The notes under the pieces were generated by a model that worked only from the letters and a program-made list of their open reading frames with translations, searched no databases and was not told the DNA's origin. From Pseudomonadota bacterium (GTDB taxonomy: Bacteria > Desulfobacterota > Binatia > Binatales > Binataceae), in assembly GCA_021323945.1 (NCBI GenBank), contig JAJPKA010000007.1, forward strand, positions 1 through 62,587: DNA of 62,587 bases. The letters are read 5' to 3'. Both the position numbers and the translations under genes were made by a program. Below, in pieces: positions 17,027 through 24,840 of the stretch (position 1 is its first letter; every line of letters starts with the position of its first letter).

Positions 17027-18382
17027 ATGGCGCGTATCGAATCCAAGCCCACTGACGCATTATCCTACAACCCGAATGAGCCGCGGTATTGGGACCGCGC
17101 CAAGCTCAATGTTGAATTGAATCGGGTCTTCGACATCTGTCACGGATGTCGTCTGTGCTTCAATCTGTGTCCCTCGTTTCCCGCACTGTTCGAGGCGATC
17201 GACCACCTGGGCACCGAAGACGTGCGCGACCTCAGCGACGAGCAGAAGCAGCGCGTCATTGACTTGTGCTACGAGTGTAAGTTGTGTGAAGTGCGCTGCC
17301 CTTACACGCCGCGCGATGGCCACGAGTTTCAGTTGGATTTCCCGCGCCTGATTATGCGCGCCCGGGCGGTGAATGGACGCGAGCGGGGTATTCCGCTGCG
17401 TGACCGAATTTTGGGTGACCCTGATCGCGTTGGCAAATTGGGAACTGCGATCCCGCGACTGGCCAATTTGGCTTGCCGCGGTAGTTTGCAGCGCCTAATC
17501 ATGGAGAAGTTGCTGGGGATCCATCGGCGCAAGATTATGCCCGATTTTACCCGCGAACGGTTCACTAGCTGGATCGAGCGGAATGGGCTGCCGCCAGCAC
17601 CCGCAGAGCCGGCGATGAAAGTCGCAATCTTTCACACCTGCTTCGTCAATTATTACAACCCCGCTCCGGGCATAGCGTTGGTTAGGGTGCTGCACAAGAA
17701 CGGGTGTCAAATCGCCAGCCCCCCGCAAAATTGTTGCGGAATGCCAGCTATCGATGCCGGCGACATAGCCTTCGCTCAGCAGGAAGCGCGCCAGAATATT
17801 GCGAGTTTGCTACCCGTGGTGCGCAGCGGTTACCGAATAGCGGCAATTAACCCAACCTGCTCGATGACCCTGCGGCGTGAATATCCAAATCTGGTCGGAA
17901 CTCCTGAAGCTCAGGAGATTGCCAATGCGGCCGCGGATCCGCACGAACTGCTCGATGAGCTGCGGCGCAAAGGCAAATTCAATCGGGCCTTTCGCTCCAG
18001 TCCGGGTAAAATCGCCTATCATGTCCCGTGCCATCTCAAGGCCCAGAATATCGGGCTGCGGTCGCGCCAGCTGTTGCGCCAGATACCGGGTACCGAAGTG
18101 ATCACTGTCGACGCGTGTACCGCACATGACGGCACTTGGGCAATGAAGAGAGAGAACTTTGAGCTGTCAATGAAGTATGGCGAGCGGGCGTTCGTGCCTA
18201 TGCGGGAAGCCCATGCGGCAGTAATGGCCACCGACTGTCCGCTGGCCGCTATCCAGATCGAGCAGGGGACGGGGGTGCGGCCCCTCAATCCGGTGGAGAT
18301 TCTCGCTCAGGCCTACGAACCTGACGGTTTTGCGAACCCGGTGGATTCGGCACCCGCAGCCCAAATATCAGACAAGAGCTGA
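17027..18382 (+). CDS. Fe-S oxidoreductase (GlpC/HdrD-like) of the rubrerythrin-DUF3501 cassette
   Basis: 451 residues. Two ferredoxin-type [4Fe-4S] motifs occur near the N-terminus (CHGCRLCFNLCP and CYECKLCEVRCP). Two cysteine-rich CCG-type domains follow: the first has FHTCFVNYYN and QNCCGMPA. The second has HVPCHLKAQ and then DACTAHDGTWAM instead of the canonical C-C-G-M-A-G, so its second motif is altered. Related to subunit C of anaerobic glycerol-3-phosphate dehydrogenase and heterodisulfide reductase. Its place between rubrerythrin and DUF3501 suggests electron transfer to rubrerythrin rather than glycerol metabolism. That is inference from context. Confidence 0.88.
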   Translation: MARIESKPTDALSYNPNEPRYWDRAKLNVELNRVFDICHGCRLCFNLCPSFPALFEAIDHLGTEDVRDLSDEQKQRVIDLCYECKLCEVRCPYTPRDGHEFQLDFPRLIMRARAVNGRERGIPLRDRILGDPDRVGKLGTAIPRLANLACRGSLQRLIMEKLLGIHRRKIMPDFTRERFTSWIERNGLPPAPAEPAMKVAIFHTCFVNYYNPAPGIALVRVLHKNGCQIASPPQNCCGMPAIDAGDIAFAQQEARQNIASLLPVVRSGYRIAAINPTCSMTLRREYPNLVGTPEAQEIANAAADPHELLDELRRKGKFNRAFRSSPGKIAYHVPCHLKAQNIGLRSRQLLRQIPGTEVITVDACTAHDGTWAMKRENFELSMKYGERAFVPMREAHAAVMATDCPLAAIQIEQGTGVRPLNPVEILAQAYEPDGFANPVDSAPAAQISDKS

Positions 18383-18385
18383 ACC

Positions 18386-18973
18386 GTGATACAGCCGGTT
18401 ACCTTGAAGGAAATCCTTCCTTTCGAGCAATACGAGATTCTCCGACCCCGGCTCCGCCCACTGTTCATCGCAGAGAAGGACCGAAGGCGCCTGCATGTGG
18501 GCGAGCATCTCACTTTTTTATTCGAGAACGGCCAAACCGTGTGGTACCAGATCGAGGAGATGTTGCGAGCAGAGCGAATCAGCGACGAGGCTGCTGTTCG
18601 CCATGAGATAGACACTTACAACGAGCTGCTGCCGAACCCCGGTGAATTGGCGGCCACCTTGCTGATCGAATTTGCTGACGTCCAGCAACGCGATGTGGCC
18701 CTGCGTGAACTGCTCGGTCTCGAGTCCCATGTGTGGATAAGACTGGGAGATTGGCGGGAGCAAGGTCGGTTCGATTTGCGTCAAATGACCACCGACCGGA
18801 TTAGTTCCGTCCAATTCGTGCGCTTTCGCCTCGGGGGAATCGACGCCGCACAGTTCATCAAGCTCGCCGATGAACACAAAGTGCAGATCGAGGCTGATCA
18901 TCCTAAGCTGCAGGCTTCGGCATATATCGAGCCATCCTTGGCACGTGTGCTTGCGGAGGATCTGGCACCATGA
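18386..18973 (+). CDS. DUF3501 family protein
   Basis: 195 residues from a GTG three bases after the preceding stop. Matches DUF3501 in size and in features such as the opening (V/M)IQPVTLKEILPFEQYE, RLHVGEHLTFLFEN, VWYQIEEMLRAERI, NELLPNPGELAATLLIE, and VQFVRFRL near the end. DUF3501 genes are repeatedly found beside rubrerythrin and this type of Fe-S oxidoreductase, but no biochemical role is established. No cysteine motif or membrane segment is seen. Probably a partner or regulator of the redox pair. Confidence 0.85.
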   Translation: MIQPVTLKEILPFEQYEILRPRLRPLFIAEKDRRRLHVGEHLTFLFENGQTVWYQIEEMLRAERISDEAAVRHEIDTYNELLPNPGELAATLLIEFADVQQRDVALRELLGLESHVWIRLGDWREQGRFDLRQMTTDRISSVQFVRFRLGGIDAAQFIKLADEHKVQIEADHPKLQASAYIEPSLARVLAEDLAP

Positions 18974-19198
18974 TCAGCGGGTCGCTCGTAATTGGCTATG
19001 CGTTGTTGACCTCAGGTTAAAGGTGATGAGGCGTCACGGTCTTACCTGGTTGGAGGTCGCCTCACAGTTGGCGATAAAGGTGTGCTCAGCGCACGGCGCG
19101 CGCGGTTCCGTTTGCCTCTGGCAGCTGTAGTTGCTATCAAGCCGTGCAAGGCGCTGACTGTTGCGCCACGGTTTTATGCTGGTTGGTGAGGTGGCTAA

Positions 19199-20521
19199 AT
19201 GCCGGCCCGTCGGTTCACTGTTTTGATTGCCACTGCCGCGATCTTCCTGCTAACCGTGAGTGATGTTGCGTGGGCGACTATGCCGCCGCCCAAGCCCGGA
19301 CCGTTGGCAGAACCGCAGACGACACATCAGGTTGGTTTTCCCGACAGGCTTTATAAATTCGTGATACCGCCCGACAATCCGGAATCGCCGGCCAAGGTGG
19401 CCTTGGGTAAGGCCCTCTTTTTCGATCCGCGTCTGTCAGTGGACAACACGGTGGCCTGCGCCAATTGCCACGATCCCGACAAAGGCTTCACTGACCAGCT
19501 GCGTACAGCCATGGGCGTGCATGCCCAGTTCGGCCAGCGTAACGCGCCGACCGTCCTCAACGCCATGTTCAACATCGAACAGTTTTGGGATGGTCGCAGA
19601 GCCACGCTGGAAGATCAGGCTCGGGACCCCATTCTGAATCCAATCGAAATGGGTATGCCCGACCAGCAAACCGTGGTTAAGAAACTGAATTCGATCCCCG
19701 AATATCAGCGCGAATTTAACGCCGTTTTCGGCCAGGCGCCCAATTACGACAACCTGGTCAAGGCGATTGCCGCTTACGAGCGCACCCAGATTGCTTTTGA
19801 TTCACCATTCGATCGGTTCATGGCCGGAGACGACCAGGCGCTGACGGCACAGCAAAAGCGCGGATGGGCACTGTTTAACGGACAGGGACGCTGTATGTCA
19901 TGCCACGGATGGAATCCTACGCGTCCGCTCTTCACTGATGATCGTTTTCACAACATTGGAGTCTCGGCGCATAACGCCAAGTTCGTGCCGCACGCGCGCC
20001 AGGCGTTGGCGCTCCTGAGCCAGGCTGGAGGGCCGCAAGAGATCGACCGCCTGGCAATTGCCACCGACATGAGTGAAGTCGGGCGCTTCCTGGTAACGAA
20101 ACAGCCCCACGACATCGGTGCCTTCCGCACGATGGGTCTCCGCAACCTTTATGTCACCGAGCCTTATTTTCACGACGGCTCCCAGGCAACCATTTGGGAC
20201 ACGCTGGACCATTACAACAAAGGCGGGGTCCAAAATCCGTTCCTCGATGGGGGGATCGTGCCGTTGGGCCTAAGTAGTCAGCAGGAAGATGATCTGGCAG
20301 CCTTCCTTTTATCTCTTACGAGTCAGCGCTACATGACCCAGGCGAAGCAGGAATATGCGCGTCAATTCAGGATCTCTCGGACCACGCGTCCGCAACGCGA
20401 TACCGCTGCAGCAATGGGTCTGAAAGGACGCGAAGGCCCGGGCTTCGAGGGCCCTTTCGGTGATATTGGTCCGAGCCAGCAGGAGATGGCGCTCAACCCC
20501 GCGCTGCTCGGCGGTTATTAG
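19199..20521 (+). CDS. Di-haem cytochrome c peroxidase (BCCP/MauG family)
   Basis: 440 residues. A Sec signal peptide ends near DVAWA (about residue 26). Two haem c sites: CANCH (C87-C90-H91) and CMSCH (C232-C235-H236). The conserved NAMFNIEQFWDGR and NPIEMG segments of bacterial di-haem peroxidases lie between them. A C-terminal extension of ~50 residues follows SLTSQRYM. It reduces periplasmic H2O2 using electrons from a small cytochrome. The monohaem cytochrome encoded two genes downstream is a natural donor candidate. MauG-like protein oxidation is a less likely alternative. Confidence 0.92.
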   Translation: MPARRFTVLIATAAIFLLTVSDVAWATMPPPKPGPLAEPQTTHQVGFPDRLYKFVIPPDNPESPAKVALGKALFFDPRLSVDNTVACANCHDPDKGFTDQLRTAMGVHAQFGQRNAPTVLNAMFNIEQFWDGRRATLEDQARDPILNPIEMGMPDQQTVVKKLNSIPEYQREFNAVFGQAPNYDNLVKAIAAYERTQIAFDSPFDRFMAGDDQALTAQQKRGWALFNGQGRCMSCHGWNPTRPLFTDDRFHNIGVSAHNAKFVPHARQALALLSQAGGPQEIDRLAIATDMSEVGRFLVTKQPHDIGAFRTMGLRNLYVTEPYFHDGSQATIWDTLDHYNKGGVQNPFLDGGIVPLGLSSQQEDDLAAFLLSLTSQRYMTQAKQEYARQFRISRTTRPQRDTAAAMGLKGREGPGFEGPFGDIGPSQQEMALNPALLGGY

Positions 20522-20546
20522 TGATTATTGTGAGGAAAGGACCCAC

Positions 20547-21695
20547 ATGGCAGCGCGCCACAAGAGCATCGAAACCAAGTACTACGAAGAACGTGACAAG
20601 GTGCTGAAAGCCTTGCGCAATTGTGACCGGCGCACCTTTCTTCGGCTTTCAGCAGCGGCGGCCGGAGCGGTACTAGCCAAAGGCCTGACGCCTCCGCATT
20701 CCTTTCAACTGGTCGAGGTCGTGCAAGCTGCAGTGGAAAAAGGAGGGAGCGAAACCGGGGCCGGCGGCAACCGGCCATTTCGCTTCGCTTACATTTCAGA
20801 TACGCACCTTTATGAGAGGACCCTGAATCAGCGCTTCGTGCGTGCCATTGTAAAGGCGGTCGACGACGTGAATGCGCTCGACCCGCAGCCCGATTTCGTC
20901 TTGTTCGGCGGTGACCTAGCTCAGCTGGGCGAGCCCAGTCAACTGGAGTTGGGCAAACAAATCCTTAGCGGCCTCAAAGCACCAGTCAAGATGATGGTCG
21001 GCGAGCACGATTGGTTCCTCGACCTGGGCAACAAGTGGCAGGAAATGTTTGGCCCGCCCACCTATTCCTTCGACTGGAAGGGTGTGCACGTCGTGGTCCT
21101 GATGAGCGTCAATGAAAAGGACTTCTGGACTGCGCGAAAGATGTCGGCCGAGGAGCGGATGCAGACGGTCGCAGGCCTCGACAATCCAATCCAGTCGCGT
21201 TTCGAGGTCGGCGAGAGGCAGCGACAATGGCTCAAGGATGATCTGTCGAAGGTTTCGCTCACCACGCCGATTCTAATCTTCTCGCATTCGCCTCTATACA
21301 AGTATTACCGTCCCTGGAACTTTTGGACAGAGGACGCTGATGAGGTTCAAGCAATCCTCAGACCCTACAGCCGAGTCGTCGTGATCCATGGTCATACTCA
21401 CCAGATGCTTTTCAATCAGATCGGCAATATCAGCTTCTATGGCATGCTTTCGACTGCCTGGCCCTGGCCGTATGCCCCCGAGGGACTGCCTGCGTTGACG
21501 GTGCAGATGAACCGTGCCGATCCCTTTGATCAGTTTGACGGATGTGGAGACGGGCAAGCGACCGTTCGTACCGATGGCCTGGTTGATACTATTTACAACC
21601 TTTGGGATCGGAATCCGGTCACTGTCAAAGCCGACTATCTGGTTTCCGGGGGGAAGCGCGACAAGCCGCCGGCCCCGCAGTTCGCGAGTTACTGA
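20547..21695 (+). CDS. Tat-exported metallophosphoesterase
   Basis: 382 residues from the ATG at 20547, with GAAAGGA before it. The start lies 25 bp after the peroxidase stop. A twin-arginine signal (DRRTFLRLSAAAAG, R28/R29) sits unusually deep after ~25 charged residues. Calcineurin-like motifs: ISDTHLYE (D85, H87), GGDLAQLG (D123), VGEHDW (where the usual N of G-N-H-D/E is E153), FSHSPLY, and IHGHTHQ. The fold binds two metals and hydrolyses phosphoesters. Tat export implies cofactor loading before secretion. The phosphoester substrate is unknown. Confidence 0.88.
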   Translation: MAARHKSIETKYYEERDKVLKALRNCDRRTFLRLSAAAAGAVLAKGLTPPHSFQLVEVVQAAVEKGGSETGAGGNRPFRFAYISDTHLYERTLNQRFVRAIVKAVDDVNALDPQPDFVLFGGDLAQLGEPSQLELGKQILSGLKAPVKMMVGEHDWFLDLGNKWQEMFGPPTYSFDWKGVHVVVLMSVNEKDFWTARKMSAEERMQTVAGLDNPIQSRFEVGERQRQWLKDDLSKVSLTTPILIFSHSPLYKYYRPWNFWTEDADEVQAILRPYSRVVVIHGHTHQMLFNQIGNISFYGMLSTAWPWPYAPEGLPALTVQMNRADPFDQFDGCGDGQATVRTDGLVDTIYNLWDRNPVTVKADYLVSGGKRDKPPAPQFASY

Positions 21696-21747
21696 ACGCC
21701 AAGGATGGCGCTTCTGATTAACGGTTCCGGAAAAGGTAGCAGAGCGA

Positions 21748-22533
21748 GTGGAATCGGGAAAGAAAATCATTGCCGCAGCGTTGATTGGGGCAGTCGCCGG
21801 CGCGACGGTAGTTTATTTGAAATTCGCTGGGCAAAGTCCCTTGGCTTACGCCACGCCCTTACTCAAGCATCGGCTGCCGCCCGCCAGGAATGGAGGAACG
21901 GTCATCCAGCTCTGTGATGGCGCAACTTCGACCGAAGTGCGAGGTCTGAAACCCGGTCAGCGGATGAGTCGTGAGCAGGCTCTGGAAGTTTCGCGTGAGC
22001 TGATGGCTCAATGGCAGCGCAAGCATCCCGACCAACACTGGATCATGGCAGATTCAAGGTCGCCTGCCATTGGGACTCAGACGCAGGCCGATAGTGCCGC
22101 CGGTAGCGCTACCCCCAGCAATGCGGTCGACGGCGAACCCACTGCCAGCCCCAGTACAGCTGCTGCGCAAAGTCAGCAGGGCGACACTTACGCTAGTTTT
22201 CACAAACGCGATTTCATGATCTTCCAGGCGGAGACCGAGAATTTTGTCGAACAAGGAAGGCGAATCTTCCATTCCGCCAAGCTCTTGGGCGGCACCATCG
22301 GCGTGAGCTGCGATATGTGTCATCCCGATGCTGCCAACACCCATCCCGAGACCTATCCTAAGTATCAGGAGCAGCTTCAGCGCGTTGCCCTGCTGCGCGA
22401 CATGATTAACTGGTGCATCGAGAACCCAGTAAAAGGAAAGACTCTCGACGCGAATGATCCAAGGCTGCGTGCACTCGAGGCTTATATTCTGGCGCAGCGC
22501 AAGGGTGTACCCCTGGCTTATGGCAAACATTAA
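21748..22533 (+). CDS. Membrane-anchored monohaem cytochrome c
   Basis: 261 residues from a GTG with AAAGG upstream. An N-terminal hydrophobic helix (about 7-23) is probably an uncleaved anchor. It is followed by a globular segment, a Ser/Ala/Pro/Thr-rich linker (about 103-146) and a C-terminal class-I-like haem domain with CDMCH (C188-C191-H192). Methionines that could be the distal ligand occur downstream (DMINWCIENP). The C-terminal LEAYILAQRKGVPL is typical of small cytochromes of this kind. A flexible tether would let it shuttle electrons between the membrane and the cytochrome c peroxidase encoded upstream. Confidence 0.85.
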   Translation: MESGKKIIAAALIGAVAGATVVYLKFAGQSPLAYATPLLKHRLPPARNGGTVIQLCDGATSTEVRGLKPGQRMSREQALEVSRELMAQWQRKHPDQHWIMADSRSPAIGTQTQADSAAGSATPSNAVDGEPTASPSTAAAQSQQGDTYASFHKRDFMIFQAETENFVEQGRRIFHSAKLLGGTIGVSCDMCHPDAANTHPETYPKYQEQLQRVALLRDMINWCIENPVKGKTLDANDPRLRALEAYILAQRKGVPLAYGKH

Positions 22534-22585
22534 AAACCATAGCCTGAAATCTTGAGTTCAGTGTGCAGCCGGAAGGAGCCAAGTC

Positions 22586-24052
22586 ATGCGGGTGGCAGTT
22601 GGCGGTTATTTGGCAGTGGCGAACAGCTTCGCCACGCAGCGCACCGGTCTTCAGCAATTTCAACGCTCAAAGCTTTCGGGTGATGAGCTGCTCGACCGAA
22701 TGGGCCGCGGCGACAGCGCGATCGGCGGATTCCTGCGGGGCGCACAAGAACGAGGATGGGAAGTTGTCCCGCTTCATTACTTCTTTCCAGGGCTGGCTGG
22801 TAAGAATACTGATGAAGGTCATCGATGGGCTAAGGAAACCCTGGTGAACAGCATCCGCCAGGCGTCACCTTTGGACGGTATATTCCTGCAGCTTCATGGG
22901 ACCTCAGCCTCCGATAGCATACCTGACTGTGACGGTGATCTACTCCGAGCAATCCGTCAGGTAATCGGTGAGCGAGTCCCGTTGATTGTGTCTCTAGATG
23001 GACATGCCAACGTCAGCCAGTTGATGGCCCGGCAGGCGACAATGCTGATTGGGGTCAAGACAAACCCCCATTACGATTTCTACCAAGTTGGCTACCAGGC
23101 GGCGCGAGTCATGGGCGGCGTGCTCGAGGGGTCGCTCGAGCTCAAAACAGCCTGGGCCCAGCCCGCGTTAGTTGCGCCTCTCCAAAAACTCTACGTCGCA
23201 CCGGGGTGGCCGATGGACCACCTTATGAGGCTTGCGCGTAATCGAACCGCCGCGAACAGTCGGATAATCGATATTTCGATTCTCGGCGGATTTTTTGTCT
23301 CGGATCGGTTTGAGACCGGACCAAGTGTGGTCGTTACCACCCATAAGGAAGCTAATCTCGCCCGCGAAATCGCTGAGGAACTCAAGCTGGCGTGTTGGGC
23401 ACGGCGACGCGAGTTTTTGACCGACATGGTTTCGGCGGCCGAAGCCGTGCGCGAGGCTATGACGACCGATGAATATCCAGTCATTCTCGGTGACCTGGCC
23501 GATAGTGGTGGTGCCGGTACGCCTGGTGACGGTACCGCAATTCTGGCAGAGCTGCTCAAACAGAACGCGCGTGGTGCGGTCATCGGCAATATCGCTGACC
23601 CGGCAGCGGTGCAAGAGGCGATTGGCGCCGGCATCGGCAAGCAGGTCAATCTTACCGTAGGCGGCAAAGTCGACCGATTTCACGGTGAGCCGGTCGCGAT
23701 CACTGGCCGCGTGCGCACTATCCACGACGGCGTCTACACCGCATCGACTCGGTTTAACTCCGGTACTTACCATCGGGGCCCCACAGTCGTGGTCGATTGC
23801 GGTGGGATTGAGGTCATCTTGACTTCACGCCCCTGCCTGGTCTTTGAGCCCAATCATTTCCGGAGTCTCGGCATAGAACCCTCGGAGCGCCGAATTCTGG
23901 TCTGCAAAGCCGAACTTCAGCACCGCGCCGGGATGGCCAGCGTCGGTCGTACCTTCATTGACGTCGATACTCCGGGGCTGGCAACCCAGGAGCTTTCGCG
24001 TCTGCCGTTTAAAGAAATTCGCCGTCCCGTCTTTCCGCTGGACGATATCTGA
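22586..24052 (+). CDS. M81/MlrC-like (microcystinase C family) protein
   Basis: 488 residues, GGAAGGAG ahead of the ATG. Matches the M81 family layout. An N-terminal DUF1485 domain has VSLDGHANVS (metal Asp and His) and TNPHYDFYQVG (metal Asp). A C-terminal domain has LADSGGAGTPGDGT. The otherwise conserved N-terminal H-E-T-N of the family (around residues 9-13) reads A-V-A-N here, so one catalytic-site Glu is replaced. Family members are zinc peptidases acting on small or modified peptides. It follows the cytochrome gene on the same strand with a 52-bp gap, so co-transcription is possible. Confidence 0.82.
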   Translation: MRVAVGGYLAVANSFATQRTGLQQFQRSKLSGDELLDRMGRGDSAIGGFLRGAQERGWEVVPLHYFFPGLAGKNTDEGHRWAKETLVNSIRQASPLDGIFLQLHGTSASDSIPDCDGDLLRAIRQVIGERVPLIVSLDGHANVSQLMARQATMLIGVKTNPHYDFYQVGYQAARVMGGVLEGSLELKTAWAQPALVAPLQKLYVAPGWPMDHLMRLARNRTAANSRIIDISILGGFFVSDRFETGPSVVVTTHKEANLAREIAEELKLACWARRREFLTDMVSAAEAVREAMTTDEYPVILGDLADSGGAGTPGDGTAILAELLKQNARGAVIGNIADPAAVQEAIGAGIGKQVNLTVGGKVDRFHGEPVAITGRVRTIHDGVYTASTRFNSGTYHRGPTVVVDCGGIEVILTSRPCLVFEPNHFRSLGIEPSERRILVCKAELQHRAGMASVGRTFIDVDTPGLATQELSRLPFKEIRRPVFPLDDI

Positions 24053-24059
24053 TGAGCCA

Positions 24060-24090
24060 GTTGGAACTCAAAATCCAACGAGGAATTCCT
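24060..24090 (+). terminator. Weak hairpin pair after the M81 gene
   Basis: GTTGGA/TCCAAC (24060-24079) forms a 6-bp stem with an 8-nt loop, then the palindrome AGGAATTCCT (24081-24090). T-rich sequence follows only ~15 bases later. Possible end of the upstream transcript before the dcw promoter. Confidence 0.3.
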
Positions 24091-24333
24091 AGCCCGCGGT
24101 TTTCTTTGGTTTTGCGCGACACCCACAGCGAGCCCTCGCCTTCGAATCCCAACTATAGTTCTCCTTTCCGGATTTAAAGATAGCTTTATTTTGCAACGTC
24201 TTGGTCCTCGTAGCGCCGCGTGGCCCACTCGCTGAGTCCTGCGGTGGTTGACCTCAGTAGCCGTCAGGCACTGCGAAACTGCCTGTCCATTTCCGATGTC
24301 GTCCAAAAGCTAAAGAGAACTTGCTTTGTACAC

Positions 24334-24367
24334 TTGACAGTGGTGGGAAAGAGTGGGATGTTGTGGT
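24334..24367 (+). promoter_or_regulatory. mraZ promoter with phased MraZ-box repeats
   Basis: TTGACA at 24334-24339 is a consensus -35. Directly after it come GTGGG (24343-24347), GTGGG (24353-24357) and GTGGT (24363-24367). They start exactly 10 bp apart with 5-bp spacers, as in known MraZ operators. A clear -10 is not visible at 17 bp (GATGTT is the best). The repeats sit between the -35 and the gene, so MraZ could repress its own cluster. Confidence 0.8.
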
Positions 24368-24385
24368 GGATGCGGGAGAGACGCG

Positions 24386-24835
24386 GTGTTCAGCGGTCGG
24401 TTCGACCACGCGATCGACGACAAGGGGCGCGTTAGTATCCCCGCCCGGTTTCGTGAGGTCTTGCAGCGTGAGGGTCATGACCGACTTTATATCACTAATT
24501 TCATCCTGGACCGGGAGCGTTTGCTCGAGCTGTACCCTCCCAACGAATGGGCCAAAGTGGTTGCGAAGTTCAGCGGCAGCCGTGCCACCGACCGCGAGGC
24601 GCAACTCTTCGAGACGTTCTACATCGGCGGCGCGCATGAGGTTCCGGTCGATCGTCAGGGACGTATCCTGGTGCCACCGCGACTTCGCGAATTTGCGCGT
24701 TTGGGGCGCGAGGTTACATTTTCCGCCAAACATAATCGCTTTGAACTATGGGATAAGGAAACACTCGAGCGGGTCTTGAGTATGGCGGAGGAAGGTCTGC
24801 AGAACCCTGAGTTTCTCGCCAAGATCAATATCTGA
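24386..24835 (+). CDS. mraZ: MraZ transcriptional regulator
   Basis: 149 residues from the GTG at 24386, six bases after GGGAGA. This start gives VFSGRFDHAIDDKGRVSIP, the family's exact beginning, whereas upstream ATG/GTG codons overlap the operator. Two SpoVT-AbrB-like halves: residues ~5-55, and ~80-130 with VPVDRQGRILVPPRLREFA. MraZ forms a ring-shaped multimer that binds direct repeats in front of its own operon and represses the dcw cluster in E. coli. First gene of the cluster. Confidence 0.95.
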   Translation: MFSGRFDHAIDDKGRVSIPARFREVLQREGHDRLYITNFILDRERLLELYPPNEWAKVVAKFSGSRATDREAQLFETFYIGGAHEVPVDRQGRILVPPRLREFARLGREVTFSAKHNRFELWDKETLERVLSMAEEGLQNPEFLAKINI

Positions 24836-24840
24836 ACGAT

